This document shows, in pieces, positions 38,276 through 47,551 of a stretch of DNA of 64,000 nucleotides; position 1 is the first letter of the stretch, and each line of letters begins with the position of its first letter. Made by a program: the position numbers and the translations under genes. The notes beneath the pieces were generated by a model. That model was not told where the DNA came from. It searched no databases and saw only the letters and a list, made by a program, of their open reading frames with translations. The DNA comes from Corynebacterium epidermidicanis (GTDB taxonomy: Bacteria > Actinomycetota > Actinomycetes > Mycobacteriales > Mycobacteriaceae): the NCBI RefSeq assembly GCF_001021025.1, contig NZ_CP011541.1, forward strand, positions 2,232,001 through 2,296,000, written 5' to 3'.

Positions 38276-40339
38276 TTAGCCTGCTACAGTGACTACCTCA
38301 TCGCCCGCCCGGACCTGCCCAGCAGCAGCCGGTACGATCTCCTGGAACTTCTTAGAGTTGGTGACAGTCATGATGACGGTGTCGTCATAGCCAGCTGCCG
38401 CGACAGCTGCGAAATCAACCTCAGCGAGCGGCTGCCCAACGGTGATCGTGTCGCCCTTGTGCACCAACTGGGTAAAACCTTCGCCCTTCATCTTCACCGT
38501 ATCGATGCCGATGTGTACCAGCACCTCCACGCCTTCCGCGGTCTTCAGACCGTATGCGTGACCCGTCTTCATTGCGGAGACAACGGTGCCAGCCACTGGA
38601 GAAACGATGGTGGATGCGGCCGGTTTGATGCCCACGCCCTCGCCGAGGGCGCCGGAGGCGAACACAGCATCGCTGAGGTTCTTAAGCTCCACAACCTCAC
38701 CCGCTACGGGCGCAGCAAGGGAAGCCAACTTAGTGGCAACTGCGGTGGCCGTAGCGACGCCTGATGCAGCGCCAACGTTTGCAGCTTCTGCCTCCGTTGC
38801 CGCTGCTACAGGGGCCTCATCTGCTGCGAGTTCAGCTTCGGCAGCCTTAGCTGCGGCAGCTTCAGCCTTCTCTTCAGGGGTGCGGTAATCGGTAAGAACG
38901 ATCAGGATGAACGCGGTGAAGAAAGCCACGGCGATGGAGATCGCGTAGGTCAGCATCGGGGAGAACACCGGGATAGTCAGCAACGAGGTGAACACGAAGG
39001 CGGAGGTCTTCACACCGTCAGAAGCCATGCCCAGGATCGCAATGGTCAGACCACCTGCAAAACACCCAACGAGCATGCGTGGGTAGATGCGCTTGAAGCG
39101 GAGGTGGATGCCGTAGAGAGATGGCTCAGAGATACCGCCGAGCAGGCCAGCTGCGAGTGCGGAAGCGGAGGTCTGGCGCATAACGGTGTCCTTGTCCCGG
39201 ATGGACAGGAAGAGCACACCAGCGGTAGCACCGAAGCAAGCGAAGTTCCACGCACCCATTGGGCCTTGGATGAAGTCGTAGCCCAAGGTCTGGATGTTGA
39301 CCAGCATCAGCGCGTTCAGTGGCCAGTGCAGGCCGAGTGGCACGAGGAATGGGTAGAGCATTGGGATCAAGATGGCGAACACGAACGGTGCGTGGTTGTT
39401 CAGGTACGACAGTCCGATGCCAATTTCGTTTCCGAGCCACACGCCGAACGGTCCGATGAGGAACGCGGTCAGCGGGATCATGACGACCAGCGTCAGGAAT
39501 GGCACGAAGACCATGTGAACTGCGGAAGGAATGATCTTCTGGAAGAACCGGTAACAGTATGCCGCAACGGCAGCCATGATCAGTGGAACGAAGACATTTC
39601 CGCCGTAACCCTGGAGCAGCATTGGCAGGCCGAAAATGGTGGCCTTACAGGTGTCGGTGCCCAGTGCTTCGTTGGTAGTGCAAACGGTTGCCGCGTTCTT
39701 CGATAGTGACAGGAACTCCGGTGTGAGCAGGGCAAACATGATCGAACCCGGAACCCAAGGGTCAATGCGCAGCTTCTTGCCGGCATTGAAGGCAACCATT
39801 ACTGGGAGGAAGTAGAAGACAGAGTGCCACATGGCGTCGACAAAGACCCAAGAAATCGGCTTGTCGGTTGCGCGGAAGTCCACGATTTCTAGGGCATCGA
39901 GCACGGCAGCGAACGCGATAATCAGGGACGCTCCGAGCAGCACACCCAGGATTGGGCGGAAGGAATCGGATAGGTACTCAAAGAAGGCATCCATCCATGG
40001 GAGTCTGCCCTGAGCCTTGGCGCGTTGCTCTGCCTTTACATCATCGTTGGACTTGGCAGACTTGACATTCTTCATTGAAGGCAGGGCATTCATGTCGTCA
40101 TACACGGTAGCGACATCGCCACCGATAACCACCTGGTAGTGGCTGCCGCCCTGCGGGACGGCACCCATGACTTTCTTGATGCTTTCCAGCTGAGCTTTGT
40201 CGGCCTTGGAGGTGTCCTTAAGCTCAAAGCGCAAGCGGGTCGCACAGTGGGTAAACGATGAGATGTTGTCGGGGCCGCCGATGCCGTCGAGAATGGCTTG
40301 TGCCGTCTCTTGCCGAGTGGTGGTGCTCACGAATCTCAC
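38276..40339 (-). CDS. bglF: Beta-glucoside PTS permease EIIBCA
   Basis: 687 residues combining EIIB (residues 1-90, phosphocysteine in SFTHCATRLRFELKD), EIIC (about 110-490, ten hydrophobic segments, GLHWPLNALMLVNIQTLGYD) and EIIA (about 550-687, active His in VLVHIGIDTVKMKGEGFTQL). An Ala-rich linker separates EIIC and EIIA. It phosphorylates beta-glucosides such as salicin or arbutin during uptake and reports flux to BglG. No 6-phospho-beta-glucosidase gene is in the window, unlike many bgl operons, so hydrolysis must be encoded elsewhere. Confidence 0.93.
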   Translation of the reverse strand: MRFVSTTTRQETAQAILDGIGGPDNISSFTHCATRLRFELKDTSKADKAQLESIKKVMGAVPQGGSHYQVVIGGDVATVYDDMNALPSMKNVKSAKSNDDVKAEQRAKAQGRLPWMDAFFEYLSDSFRPILGVLLGASLIIAFAAVLDALEIVDFRATDKPISWVFVDAMWHSVFYFLPVMVAFNAGKKLRIDPWVPGSIMFALLTPEFLSLSKNAATVCTTNEALGTDTCKATIFGLPMLLQGYGGNVFVPLIMAAVAAYCYRFFQKIIPSAVHMVFVPFLTLVVMIPLTAFLIGPFGVWLGNEIGIGLSYLNNHAPFVFAILIPMLYPFLVPLGLHWPLNALMLVNIQTLGYDFIQGPMGAWNFACFGATAGVLFLSIRDKDTVMRQTSASALAAGLLGGISEPSLYGIHLRFKRIYPRMLVGCFAGGLTIAILGMASDGVKTSAFVFTSLLTIPVFSPMLTYAISIAVAFFTAFILIVLTDYRTPEEKAEAAAAKAAEAELAADEAPVAAATEAEAANVGAASGVATATAVATKLASLAAPVAGEVVELKNLSDAVFASGALGEGVGIKPAASTIVSPVAGTVVSAMKTGHAYGLKTAEGVEVLVHIGIDTVKMKGEGFTQLVHKGDTITVGQPLAEVDFAAVAAAGYDDTVIMTVTNSKKFQEIVPAAAGQVRAGDEVVTVAG

Positions 40340-40399
40340 TCCTTTTCACTTCTCGTTAATCCAGGGTGTGTACTGGCCGAACTTTCGAGTTATGAAAAG

Positions 40400-40465
40400 C
40401 AAAAAGACCTGAGGCTGAAGACACCTCTTCCGGTCTAGTTGAAGAGCATCTCGAGCCTCAGGTCT
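40400..40465 (-). terminator. Attenuator terminator of the bgl operon
   Basis: On the minus strand AGACCTGAGGCT and AGCCTCAGGTCT form a 12-bp stem around a long loop, followed by TTTTTGCTTTTC. The first arm overlaps the RAT element, so BglG binding would block its formation. Confidence 0.88.
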
Positions 40466-40497
40466 TGCCTTACAGAAGATTCGTAAGTAACAACCCT
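40460..40497 (-). promoter_or_regulatory. RAT (ribonucleic antiterminator) element
   Basis: The minus strand reads GGGTTGTTACTTACG ... GTAAGGCAAGACCT, matching the LicT/SacT RAT consensus (GGATTGTTACT ... GGCAAAACC) with its asymmetric internal loops. It lies between the promoter and the terminator, and its last bases are shared with the terminator stem. Confidence 0.85.
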
Positions 40498-40516
40498 GAT
40501 GGTTGATGATGAATAA

Positions 40517-40546
40517 AGCATAAGCCTGGTGACGTGAAACAGTCAA
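40517..40546 (-). promoter_or_regulatory. Promoter of the bglF-bglG operon
   Basis: Minus-strand TTGACT (40541-40546) and TATGCT (40517-40522) are separated by 18 bases, putting the start site just upstream of the RAT element. Confidence 0.65.
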
Positions 40547-40594
40547 CTATCCCGCTAGTGAGGGATATCACTTCGCCGTGGGAAGCAAAATGTC

Positions 40595-40635
40595 CTTAGG
40601 GGTGCCGCTTCACAAAGACAAGCAGCACCCCTAAG
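40595..40635 (-). terminator. Terminator of lysS
   Basis: An 11-bp stem CTTAGGGGTGC/GCACCCCTAAG with a 19-base loop lies 14 bases after the lysS stop. Only a short T run (ACATTTTG) follows. Confidence 0.65.
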
Positions 40636-40648
40636 AACTTAAGCCGAC

Positions 40649-42220
40649 TTAACCCTCCGGCTTGACCATCGGGAACAGCACAGTCTCGCGAATGCCCAAG
40701 CCGGTCAGTGCCATCAGCAAACGGTCGATGCCCATACCGTTGCCAGAAGTCGGCGGCATGCCTTGTTCCATGGCTACCAGGAAGTCCTCGTCGAGAACCA
40801 TGGCTTCATCATCGCCACCGGCGGCAAGTCGCGCCTGGTCTTCGAAGCGTTCACGCTGGATAACCGGATCGACCAGTTCCGAGTATCCGGTAGCCAGTTC
40901 AAAGCCACGGACATACAGGTCCCACTTCTCCGTGACCCCTGGCTTGGAGCGGTGTTGACGGGTCAGTGGGGAGGTTTCCACCGGGAAGTCACGAACAAAG
41001 ATTGGCCCGTAGAGCTGATCCTCACACAGGTGCTCCCAGATCTCTTCAACGAGTTTGCCGTGACCCCAGCCGCCCTTGGCAGGCACTTCCAAGCCGATGA
41101 CAGCGGCAATCGCCTTGAGCTCTTCCACGGAAGAAGAAATGGTGACCTCGGGCTGACCCGGGAATTTGCGCGCCAGCGCTTCATTGAGGGAAGGGTACAT
41201 CTCGATGGACTTCCACTCGCCACCTAGGTCATAGACCGTGCCGTCGGCCAGGGTAACTTCCAAGGTGCCGAAAACTTCCATCGCTACCGACTGGATGCAC
41301 CGCTTGATCAAGTCGGCACCGTCGTCGTAAGTGCCCCACGCCTGGTAGGTCTCGAGCATCGCGAACTCTGGGGAGTGCGATGAATCCACGCCTTCGTTGC
41401 GGAAGTTGCGGTTAACTTCAAAGACGCGATCTATGCCACCTACGACGCAGCGCTTGAGGTACAGCTCAGGGGCGATGCGCAGGTAAAGGTCGATATCCAA
41501 GGCATTAGAGTGCGTTTGGAATGGGCGCGCCGCAGCACCACCGTGCAGGGTCTGCAACATCGGAGTTTCCACTTCGAGGAAGCCTTCGGATTCGAGGAAG
41601 TTGCGCAGCGCGCGCATGACCTTGATACGGGTCATCGCGTTCTCACGCGCTGCCTCTCGCATAATGAGGTCGGTGTAGCGGTGGCGGACACGGGAGTCCT
41701 CAGACATATCCGCAAAGGCAACCGGCAGTGGACGCAGCGATTTTGCGGCCATCGCCCAGGAAGAAGCCATCACAGAGAGCTCACCGCGCTTGGAGGCGAT
41801 GACGCGGCCGCGCACGGAGACGAAGTCACCGAGGTCAACGTCGGATTTCCATGCGGCAAGACGCTCCTCGCCGACTTCAGCCAGCGAAAGCATGGCCTGG
41901 ATCCGGGTACCGTCGCCGTCTTGAAGGGAGGCAAAGCAAAGCTTGCCTGTGTTGCGTACAAAGATTACGCGACCAGCGATTGCTACTTCGTCTTGGGTTT
42001 CCTCGCCAACCTCCAGGTTGGTTACGCCTTCTTGGGCTTCAACACCTTCCGTAAGGACGTTGTATTTCGCGCGAAGATCCTTAATGGACGTAGTGCGATC
42101 CACTACAACCGGGTACGCCTCCGTACCGGAATCGAGCAGACGCTGTCGCTTCTCGCGGCGAATCCGCAGCTGCTCTGGTAATTCTTCATTCGGGTTCTGG
42201 GTGTTCTTCGCTTCAGTCAC
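40649..42220 (-). CDS. lysS: Lysine--tRNA ligase (class II)
   Basis: 523 residues from the GTG at 42220 ([20 protein letters not shown]); the frame is open 13 codons further upstream. The N-terminal OB-fold anticodon domain includes [20 protein letters not shown]. The class II core has motif 2 [17 protein letters not shown] and motif 3 [15 protein letters not shown]. Standard length. It lies 41 bases downstream of the Rrf2 gene on the same strand but has its own hairpin terminator. Confidence 0.96.
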   Translation of the reverse strand: MTEAKNTQNPNEELPEQLRIRREKRQRLLDSGTEAYPVVVDRTTSIKDLRAKYNVLTEGVEAQEGVTNLEVGEETQDEVAIAGRVIFVRNTGKLCFASLQDGDGTRIQAMLSLAEVGEERLAAWKSDVDLGDFVSVRGRVIASKRGELSVMASSWAMAAKSLRPLPVAFADMSEDSRVRHRYTDLIMREAARENAMTRIKVMRALRNFLESEGFLEVETPMLQTLHGGAAARPFQTHSNALDIDLYLRIAPELYLKRCVVGGIDRVFEVNRNFRNEGVDSSHSPEFAMLETYQAWGTYDDGADLIKRCIQSVAMEVFGTLEVTLADGTVYDLGGEWKSIEMYPSLNEALARKFPGQPEVTISSSVEELKAIAAVIGLEVPAKGGWGHGKLVEEIWEHLCEDQLYGPIFVRDFPVETSPLTRQHRSKPGVTEKWDLYVRGFELATGYSELVDPVIQRERFEDQARLAAGGDDEAMVLDEDFLVAMEQGMPPTSGNGMGIDRLLMALTGLGIRETVLFPMVKPEG

Positions 42221-42261
42221 GGTTAACCAGCGTAGTCGATTACGCTGGTAAACACGCAATG

Positions 42262-42726
42262 CTAGGACACTTTCGGCATGCCTAATCCAACATGGGGAGA
42301 ATTCGCCACGGTGGCGTCGATAAGCTCGGCGATGGTGAGGTCATCGAGGGAGACGAAGAAGGCCTCCTTCGCCGCGGCTAAGCGATGCCTTAGGAGACAG
42401 TCACGGGAGGCGTATGGACACACCGGCTGCATGCAATTGACCATCTCACCGCCACCTTCAAGTTTGCGAAGCAGGCCCCCAATTGTTCGCTGGAGTGCCT
42501 CATCTTGCAGGTAGACTCCGCCCGCTCGCCCTCGTTCGCTCCGCAAGACCCCCATGTCTGCAAGCGTCGCCACCACCCGCGCGACGTGCGCGTAGGACGC
42601 ATTAATGTCTTCGGCGAGCATCGCCACAGTCGTCCGAACCGCAGGCTTATCGACGTTACCGTGATTGATTTCCCCCAGCCGCAAGACTAGGCGCAAACCA
42701 AGATCCGTGAAGCGCGTTAGGTGCAT
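42262..42726 (-). CDS. Rrf2-family iron-sulfur transcriptional regulator (NsrR-like)
   Basis: 154 residues. The winged helix ([40 protein letters not shown]) is followed by the wing [11 protein letters not shown]. Three cysteines in [16 protein letters not shown] are placed as in cluster-binding Rrf2 proteins and resemble NsrR more than IscR. NsrR senses nitric oxide and represses flavohaemoglobin genes, but no such gene is in the window, so the target and the sub-family are uncertain. It is divergent from phoX. Confidence 0.82.
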   Translation of the reverse strand: MHLTRFTDLGLRLVLRLGEINHGNVDKPAVRTTVAMLAEDINASYAHVARVVATLADMGVLRSERGRAGGVYLQDEALQRTIGGLLRKLEGGGEMVNCMQPVCPYASRDCLLRHRLAAAKEAFFVSLDDLTIAELIDATVANSPHVGLGMPKVS

Positions 42727-42922
42727 ATCTCCTGCTAAAGAATAAGTTTCAATATTTGCTAGCTAAAGTAGCCAATAATTATATTCACGTTACGTAAAAT
42801 TCACCCAATTGTTACCTACATTCGAGGTCTCGGTCATTCTGCCCCCTTAGTCTCCCAAGTGAAAATACTTGCCCGCAGCCCGACTCTGCCCGGTCGGGCT
42901 GCACCACATGATGGAGGCCTTC

Positions 42923-45001
42923 GTGGAACTCAAGGGACTAAACCTGTTTACATCCAATCGCAGCAAGACCACTTGTACTTACAAGTGCGGTAATGCCTGT
43001 TTTGGGGAATGCTCCAACCAGTCCGGCAATGAATACTTCGGGGACATCACTCGTCGTTCTGCACTGAAGGCCGGTGCCGTAGCAACCCTCGCAGTCAGCG
43101 GTCTTTCCGCATTGGCTGCCTGCACCCCGGCTAACCAGAAGGACTCCACCGGTTCCACAGGTTCCTCCTCCACCGGCGGGTCCGCATCCAACAAGCCAGC
43201 AACCAACTCCCCAGCAGGCCTCCAATTCACTCCAGTTAAGCCAAACACCGAGGACAAGCTGGTTATCCCTGAAGGATACGAGCAGTCTGTCCTGATCGCT
43301 TGGGGTGACCCAGTCATCGAAGGTGCTCCTGAGTTCGACATCGACAAGCAGACCCCGGAAGACGCAGAAAAGCAGTTCGGTTTCAACTGCGACTTCGCTG
43401 GCCTGCTCAAGCACCCAAGCGACCCAAACCGCATGGTGTACGTCTGCTCTCACGAGTACACCACCGAACCAAACATGTTCAAGGGCTACAACAAGGACAA
43501 CCCAACTGAGGACCAGTTCAAGATTGGTCTGGCAGCTCACGGCCACACCATCCTGGAAGTAACCAAGGTCGATGGCTCCGGCGACCTCAAGCGCGCCTTT
43601 GGCCCGCTGAACCGCCGCATCACCGGCACCACCCCATTCAAGCTCACCGGCCCAGCTGCGGGCACCGACCTGGTGAAGACTGCAGCCGACCCAGAAGGCA
43701 AGACTGTCCTGGGCACGCTGAACAACTGCGCCGGCGGCATCACCCCATGGGGCACCATGCTCTCCGGCGAAGAGAACTTCGACCAGTACTTCGGCAACGC
43801 TGACCTGCTCACCGACGAGGACGCAAAGAAGAAGCTCAAGCGTTTCGGTATCAAGGGCAAGGAAACCGAGCGCAAGTGGGAGCGCTTCGACGACCGCTTC
43901 GACGTGTCCAAGACCCCAAATGAGCCAAACCGCTTCGGCTGGCTCGTCGAAATCGACCCAATGGACCCAACCTCCACTCCGGTCAAGCACACCGCCGTTG
44001 GTCGCTTCAAGCACGAAGCTGGCAACATCCACATCACCAAGGACGGCACCGTCGTGTGCTACTCCGGTGACGACGAGCGCAACGACTACCTCTACAAGTT
44101 CGTTTCTTCCCGCAAGTTTAAAGAGGGCGACATGGCTAACAACCTGCGCATTCTTGATGAAGGCACCCTGTACGTCGCCCAGTTCGAGGGCAACTCTCCA
44201 AAGGAAGAAATCGACGGCTCCGGCCAGCTGCCAAAGGACGGCCAATTCGACGGCAAGGGCAAGTGGATCAAGCTGCTGACGGCTAAGGAAGACGGCTCCG
44301 CAGAATCCCACGTCGAAGGCATGAAGCCAGAAGAAGTTGCCGTATTCACCCGTTTGGCTGGCGACAAGGTCAAGGCCACCCCAATGGACCGACCAGAAGA
44401 CGTTGAGGTTTCCCCGAAGACCGGCCTTGTCTACATCGCGCTGACCAACAACAAGTACCGTGGCGCGGTTGAAGACGGCAAGAACTACCCAGCTGTCGCT
44501 GAATGGGCCCCAGTAAAAGAAAACAAGAACGGCCTGGTCATGGAAATGGACGATAACCACGCTGGAGACACTTTCGTGTGGAACCTCCTGCTGGTCTGTG
44601 GCGATCCGAACGAGGCATACACCTACTTCGGCGGCTTCGACAAGACCAAGGTTTCGCCAATCTCCTGCCCAGACAACGTGGCCTTCGACAGCCACGGCAA
44701 CTTGTGGATCTCCACCGATGGCAACGCGCTCAAGAGCAACGACGGCCTCTACGCTGTCGCACTCGACGGCACCAACCGCGGCGAGCTCAAGTGCTTCCTC
44801 ACCGTGCCAAAGGGAGCCGAAACCTGTGGCCCAATCGTCACCGACGAACGAGTCCTGGTCAACGTCCAGCACCCAGGCGAAGGCGACGACGCCACCGCCG
44901 ACAAGCCAACCGTCCACTGGCCAGACGGTGGCAACGCTGTGCCACGCCCAGCAGTAGCTGTGGTATGGCCAAAGTCCGGCAAGGTCGGCATGAAGGCTTA
45001 A
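42923..45001 (+). CDS. phoX: PhoX-family secreted phosphatase (DUF839)
   Basis: 692 residues from the GTG at 42923, which has GGAGG 6 bases upstream; the open frame reaches back to 42869. A Tat-type signal TRRSALKAGAVATLAVSGLS with possible lipobox ALAAC follows a 40-residue leader holding CTYKCGNACFGEC. The body has PhoX blocks: NNCAGGITPWGTMLSGEENF, RFGWLVEIDPMDP, GRFKHEAGNIHIT, VVCYSGDDERNDYLYKF, RPEDVEVSPKTGLVYIALTN and PDNVAFDSHGNLWISTDGNA. PhoX is a calcium/iron-dependent alkaline phosphatase. Codon usage is strikingly biased (many CCA, AAG, ACC), suggesting high expression. Confidence 0.93.
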   Translation: MELKGLNLFTSNRSKTTCTYKCGNACFGECSNQSGNEYFGDITRRSALKAGAVATLAVSGLSALAACTPANQKDSTGSTGSSSTGGSASNKPATNSPAGLQFTPVKPNTEDKLVIPEGYEQSVLIAWGDPVIEGAPEFDIDKQTPEDAEKQFGFNCDFAGLLKHPSDPNRMVYVCSHEYTTEPNMFKGYNKDNPTEDQFKIGLAAHGHTILEVTKVDGSGDLKRAFGPLNRRITGTTPFKLTGPAAGTDLVKTAADPEGKTVLGTLNNCAGGITPWGTMLSGEENFDQYFGNADLLTDEDAKKKLKRFGIKGKETERKWERFDDRFDVSKTPNEPNRFGWLVEIDPMDPTSTPVKHTAVGRFKHEAGNIHITKDGTVVCYSGDDERNDYLYKFVSSRKFKEGDMANNLRILDEGTLYVAQFEGNSPKEEIDGSGQLPKDGQFDGKGKWIKLLTAKEDGSAESHVEGMKPEEVAVFTRLAGDKVKATPMDRPEDVEVSPKTGLVYIALTNNKYRGAVEDGKNYPAVAEWAPVKENKNGLVMEMDDNHAGDTFVWNLLLVCGDPNEAYTYFGGFDKTKVSPISCPDNVAFDSHGNLWISTDGNALKSNDGLYAVALDGTNRGELKCFLTVPKGAETCGPIVTDERVLVNVQHPGEGDDATADKPTVHWPDGGNAVPRPAVAVVWPKSGKVGMKA

Positions 45002-45016
45002 CCCACGCCAGGAATT

Positions 45017-45065
45017 AACCCGGCTTGTCTTGCGTAACTACCCACAAGACAAGCCGGGTTTTCTT
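45017..45065 (+). terminator. Strong terminator of phoX
   Basis: A 16-bp perfect stem AACCCGGCTTGTCTTG/CAAGACAAGCCGGGTT followed by TTCTTT. Confidence 0.92.
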
Positions 45066-45086
45066 TACCCAACCCGCACCCCGCGC

Positions 45087-45620
45087 CTAGTAATAACCCC
45101 AGGTCGTGGAATTTCGCGCGGCCACAAACAACGCATAAGCGCCGTCGGACTCGAATGAAGCTTCTAGATTGGCCAAGCTTTGCTTAACTTCCACAACCTT
45201 TCTCAGCGCCGCCCCCAACGCCACACGGTCCCCCTCGGGCACCATCACCGGTCGAAGTTCCATCTCCTGCACCAACAACGTAGCGACCGTCTCGCTCAAC
45301 TCGTCCTCAGCCCCAACCGCACACAAGTCGTCGATAGGGTGCAGGGCAATCGCCACCCCACCAAGCTCTCGTAAAGCGCGAGCCCCCAGCTCCACGCAGG
45401 TATGAATAACAATCTGGCGTTGTCGCACGCGTCCGCGCAACCGCGCCACCACATCTGGAAGATCCTCGGCCGACACGGCGAGGAGCAAGCAATCAAATTC
45501 AGCCACTGCCTCCCACGGCACCCGCCACTCCACGGAGTGCCCGGCGTTCTCCAGCCGATCAGCCAACTGGTAGTCGAGGTGACCAATCACCCCAATACGC
45601 ATCCGCGGCTTTGTCATCAT
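45087..45620 (-). CDS. Rossmann-fold protein (6PGDH/DUF2520-like)
   Basis: 177 residues. MRIGVIGHLDYQLADRLENA is a dinucleotide-binding start and FDCLLLAVSAEDLPDVVARL the following strand-helix; GGVAIALHPIDDL fits the DUF2520/ProC-like oxidoreductase group. The second half is helical. The substrate is unknown. The start forms an ATGA overlap with the DUF6779 gene, so both are co-translated at the end of this minus-strand run. In actinobacteria such genes often sit near pantothenate (panC) genes, but none is present here. Confidence 0.72.
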   Translation of the reverse strand: MMTKPRMRIGVIGHLDYQLADRLENAGHSVEWRVPWEAVAEFDCLLLAVSAEDLPDVVARLRGRVRQRQIVIHTCVELGARALRELGGVAIALHPIDDLCAVGAEDELSETVATLLVQEMELRPVMVPEGDRVALGAALRKVVEVKQSLANLEASFESDGAYALFVAARNSTTWGYY

Positions 45621-46480
45621 TTCTTCTTCAAGTTTGCCAGCAGCTCAGCCACCGAAACGCTATCGGCCTTCTCGTCGCGACGCCGGCGCCCATGCCGAGC
45701 CGGTGGCTCAACTGGCTCTGCCGGTTGCGCGGGTTCAGCTGGCTCGACATCTTCCGCTGCTTCAGCGCGAGCATCCTCAGAATCCGCCGGCGCCGACTCC
45801 TTCGAGAACGCAGGGACTTCAAATTCCGCGGTTTCCGGCTTTTCCTCCACCTCAAGTTTTACCGCGGCAAACGAGCCTGTAGTAAACCGCTCCTTGCCGG
45901 AAACAACGCTGGTTTCTGCAGGTTTAGCAGCTGCCACCACCGCCGGGTGCTCAACAACCGGCTCCGGCTGCTTATCAACGCTCAATGCTGCCGCTTCGAT
46001 CTCCTGAATCCGGCGTGCTTCCGCGCGCAACGCAGCCGGCTCGTAGCCGAATTCGCGGCCGGAAAGCTCCTCGAGCTGCACCTTCATCTCGGCAAGCTGC
46101 TCACGGATCTCTTCCAGTAATTCAGTGTCTTTCGAATGAGTGGAAACGAGCTGCTTATTCGCAAAGTTTTCCTGCTCCCGACGCAATTCACTTTCGAATT
46201 GGCGCCGCTGTGCTTCGCTGCGCGCCCGTTCGGAGTCGGCAAGCTTGCGGTAGCGAGCCACCAAAAACAGGCCTAGGAAAGCAGCCCACAGCGCGGCGAG
46301 GACTGCAATTTTCATGGCAGCGTCGCTATTGGAGAACAACATCACGATGCTGGCAACGACCGCGAGGACCACAAGCGCAACCAACATTACGTTGCCACGG
46401 CGGGTGTCGTCTTCGTGCACCGCCTCGGAGTCAAAGTCTTCGGCGTGCTGCTGCATTGGGGTATTGTCCTGCGCACTCAT
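45617..46480 (-). CDS. DUF6779-domain membrane protein
   Basis: 287 residues. Two N-terminal membrane helices (VMLVALVVLAVVASIVMLF and AMKIAVLAALWAAFLGLFLV) are followed by a coiled coil at about 80-140 (SERARSEAQRRQFESELRRE) and a long, disordered acidic/proline-rich tail ending in RHGRRRRDEKADSVSVAELL. This layout matches the DUF6779 proteins of mycolic-acid bacteria that sit near the fol/DUF3180 cluster. Function unknown; a divisome or envelope role is possible. Confidence 0.82.
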   Translation of the reverse strand: MSAQDNTPMQQHAEDFDSEAVHEDDTRRGNVMLVALVVLAVVASIVMLFSNSDAAMKIAVLAALWAAFLGLFLVARYRKLADSERARSEAQRRQFESELRREQENFANKQLVSTHSKDTELLEEIREQLAEMKVQLEELSGREFGYEPAALRAEARRIQEIEAAALSVDKQPEPVVEHPAVVAAAKPAETSVVSGKERFTTGSFAAVKLEVEEKPETAEFEVPAFSKESAPADSEDARAEAAEDVEPAEPAQPAEPVEPPARHGRRRRDEKADSVSVAELLANLKKK

Positions 46481-46575
46481 GTTGTCTAATCTAGCCCAGT
46501 TTGGTGCTGGATTGGTGGCTGCAGCACCGCAAAATCACGGATTGTCAAGCGATTAATACTTGGGTAGCGGGGCGC

Positions 46576-47040
46576 TTACGCAGCTTCCCCATCAGTCGGC
46601 GGCGGGGTTTCACAGTTGCGATCCAAATACACGCCTGCAATAGCTGCGCAGATGCCACCCAAGGTGCCACTGATCACGGCTGGGGCATCGTTTGCGGCGG
46701 CCGTGAGTTGGCCGATGTTGGGCAGCACGTGGGCCGCCAAACCGGCATAACAACCACCGACGATCGCCCCGGTCCACGAGGTGGCCTTGCCAATAACGAG
46801 GAAATTCGCGGCGACCAGCGGACTGAGCTGACTGCGATCCAGGCCGATCTCGCCCTTTTCCTTCCGTTCCCGCACCCGAAGGCTCAAAATCACGCAGACT
46901 GCGGCTAGGAACCACAGCGTAAACGTCGCTCGAATCGAAACCGGACCCATCTGACCGTAATACGCTCGGCTCAAAATAAACGCGGCGAGCAAAAAGAAGA
47001 TGAAAGATCCAATCAACCCGGGGATCGACGTCAATTTCAT
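46576..47040 (-). CDS. DUF3180-domain membrane protein
   Basis: 154 residues with four hydrophobic segments (LIGSFIFFLLAAFILSRAYY, ATFTLWFLAAVCVILSLRV, AIVGGCYAGLAAHVLPNIGQ, APAVISGTLGGICAAIAGVY). DUF3180 proteins consistently follow folK in actinobacteria, as here, where the ATG overlaps the folK stop by four bases. Function unknown. Confidence 0.87.
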   Translation of the reverse strand: MKLTSIPGLIGSFIFFLLAAFILSRAYYGQMGPVSIRATFTLWFLAAVCVILSLRVRERKEKGEIGLDRSQLSPLVAANFLVIGKATSWTGAIVGGCYAGLAAHVLPNIGQLTAAANDAPAVISGTLGGICAAIAGVYLDRNCETPPPTDGEAA

Positions 47041-47543
47041 ACAGTAATCCCCGCAGCAAACGTGTCTACCTTACGAACCTCCGCCACGTTATCAGCAGGC
47101 ATCTGCGCCAAGAGCGCGCTTACCGACTTACCTCGCAGGATGGCATCTGGCTCCACTTCCAGCCACGGAACCAAGACGAATGCTCGATCGTGTGCCCACG
47201 GGTGTGGCAAGGTGAGCACAGGATCCGTGCTGGTCAGCTCAATGTTTCCTTCGCTGCACTGCACGATATCGATATCGAGGGTACGCGGTCCCCACTTCTT
47301 CAGGCGACGTCGCTCGGCACGGTCTTCGACTTCGTGGGCGGCTTCGAGAAGTGCGTAAGGGTCTCGGCTCGTTTCGATCACCAGAATGGCGTTTAGGAAG
47401 TCATCCTGATCCTCTACACCCCACGGCGGGGTGGCGTAAATGCTGGAAGCGATCACTAACTCTTCGGCAAAGTAGTCATGGGCTAGCTGCAGCAAAGCCA
47501 GTCGATCGTCCATATTCGAGCCGATGGAGAGTACTGCGCGCAT
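47037..47543 (-). CDS. folK: 2-amino-4-hydroxy-6-hydroxymethyldihydropteridine pyrophosphokinase
   Basis: 168-residue folate enzyme transferring pyrophosphate from ATP to hydroxymethyl-dihydropterin. SIGSNMDDRLALLQLA starts the protein; DFLNAILVIETS and the HPPK signature KWGPRTLDIDIVQCSE, LTLPHPWAHDRAFVLVP are intact. It starts 8 bases after the folB stop and overlaps DUF3180. Confidence 0.95.
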   Translation of the reverse strand: MRAVLSIGSNMDDRLALLQLAHDYFAEELVIASSIYATPPWGVEDQDDFLNAILVIETSRDPYALLEAAHEVEDRAERRRLKKWGPRTLDIDIVQCSEGNIELTSTDPVLTLPHPWAHDRAFVLVPWLEVEPDAILRGKSVSALLAQMPADNVAEVRKVDTFAAGITV

Positions 47544-47551
47544 AAATGCTC

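Noticed and set aside
40525..40545. parS-like sequence (TGTTTCACGT half) near the bgl promoter
   Set aside because: Only about two thirds of the palindrome matches, and it coincides with promoter spacing; true corynebacterial parS sites cluster near the origin.
42938..44917. 659-residue open frame antisense to phoX
   Set aside because: It is the codon-phase shadow of the strongly biased phoX frame; no ribosome site or recognisable protein features.
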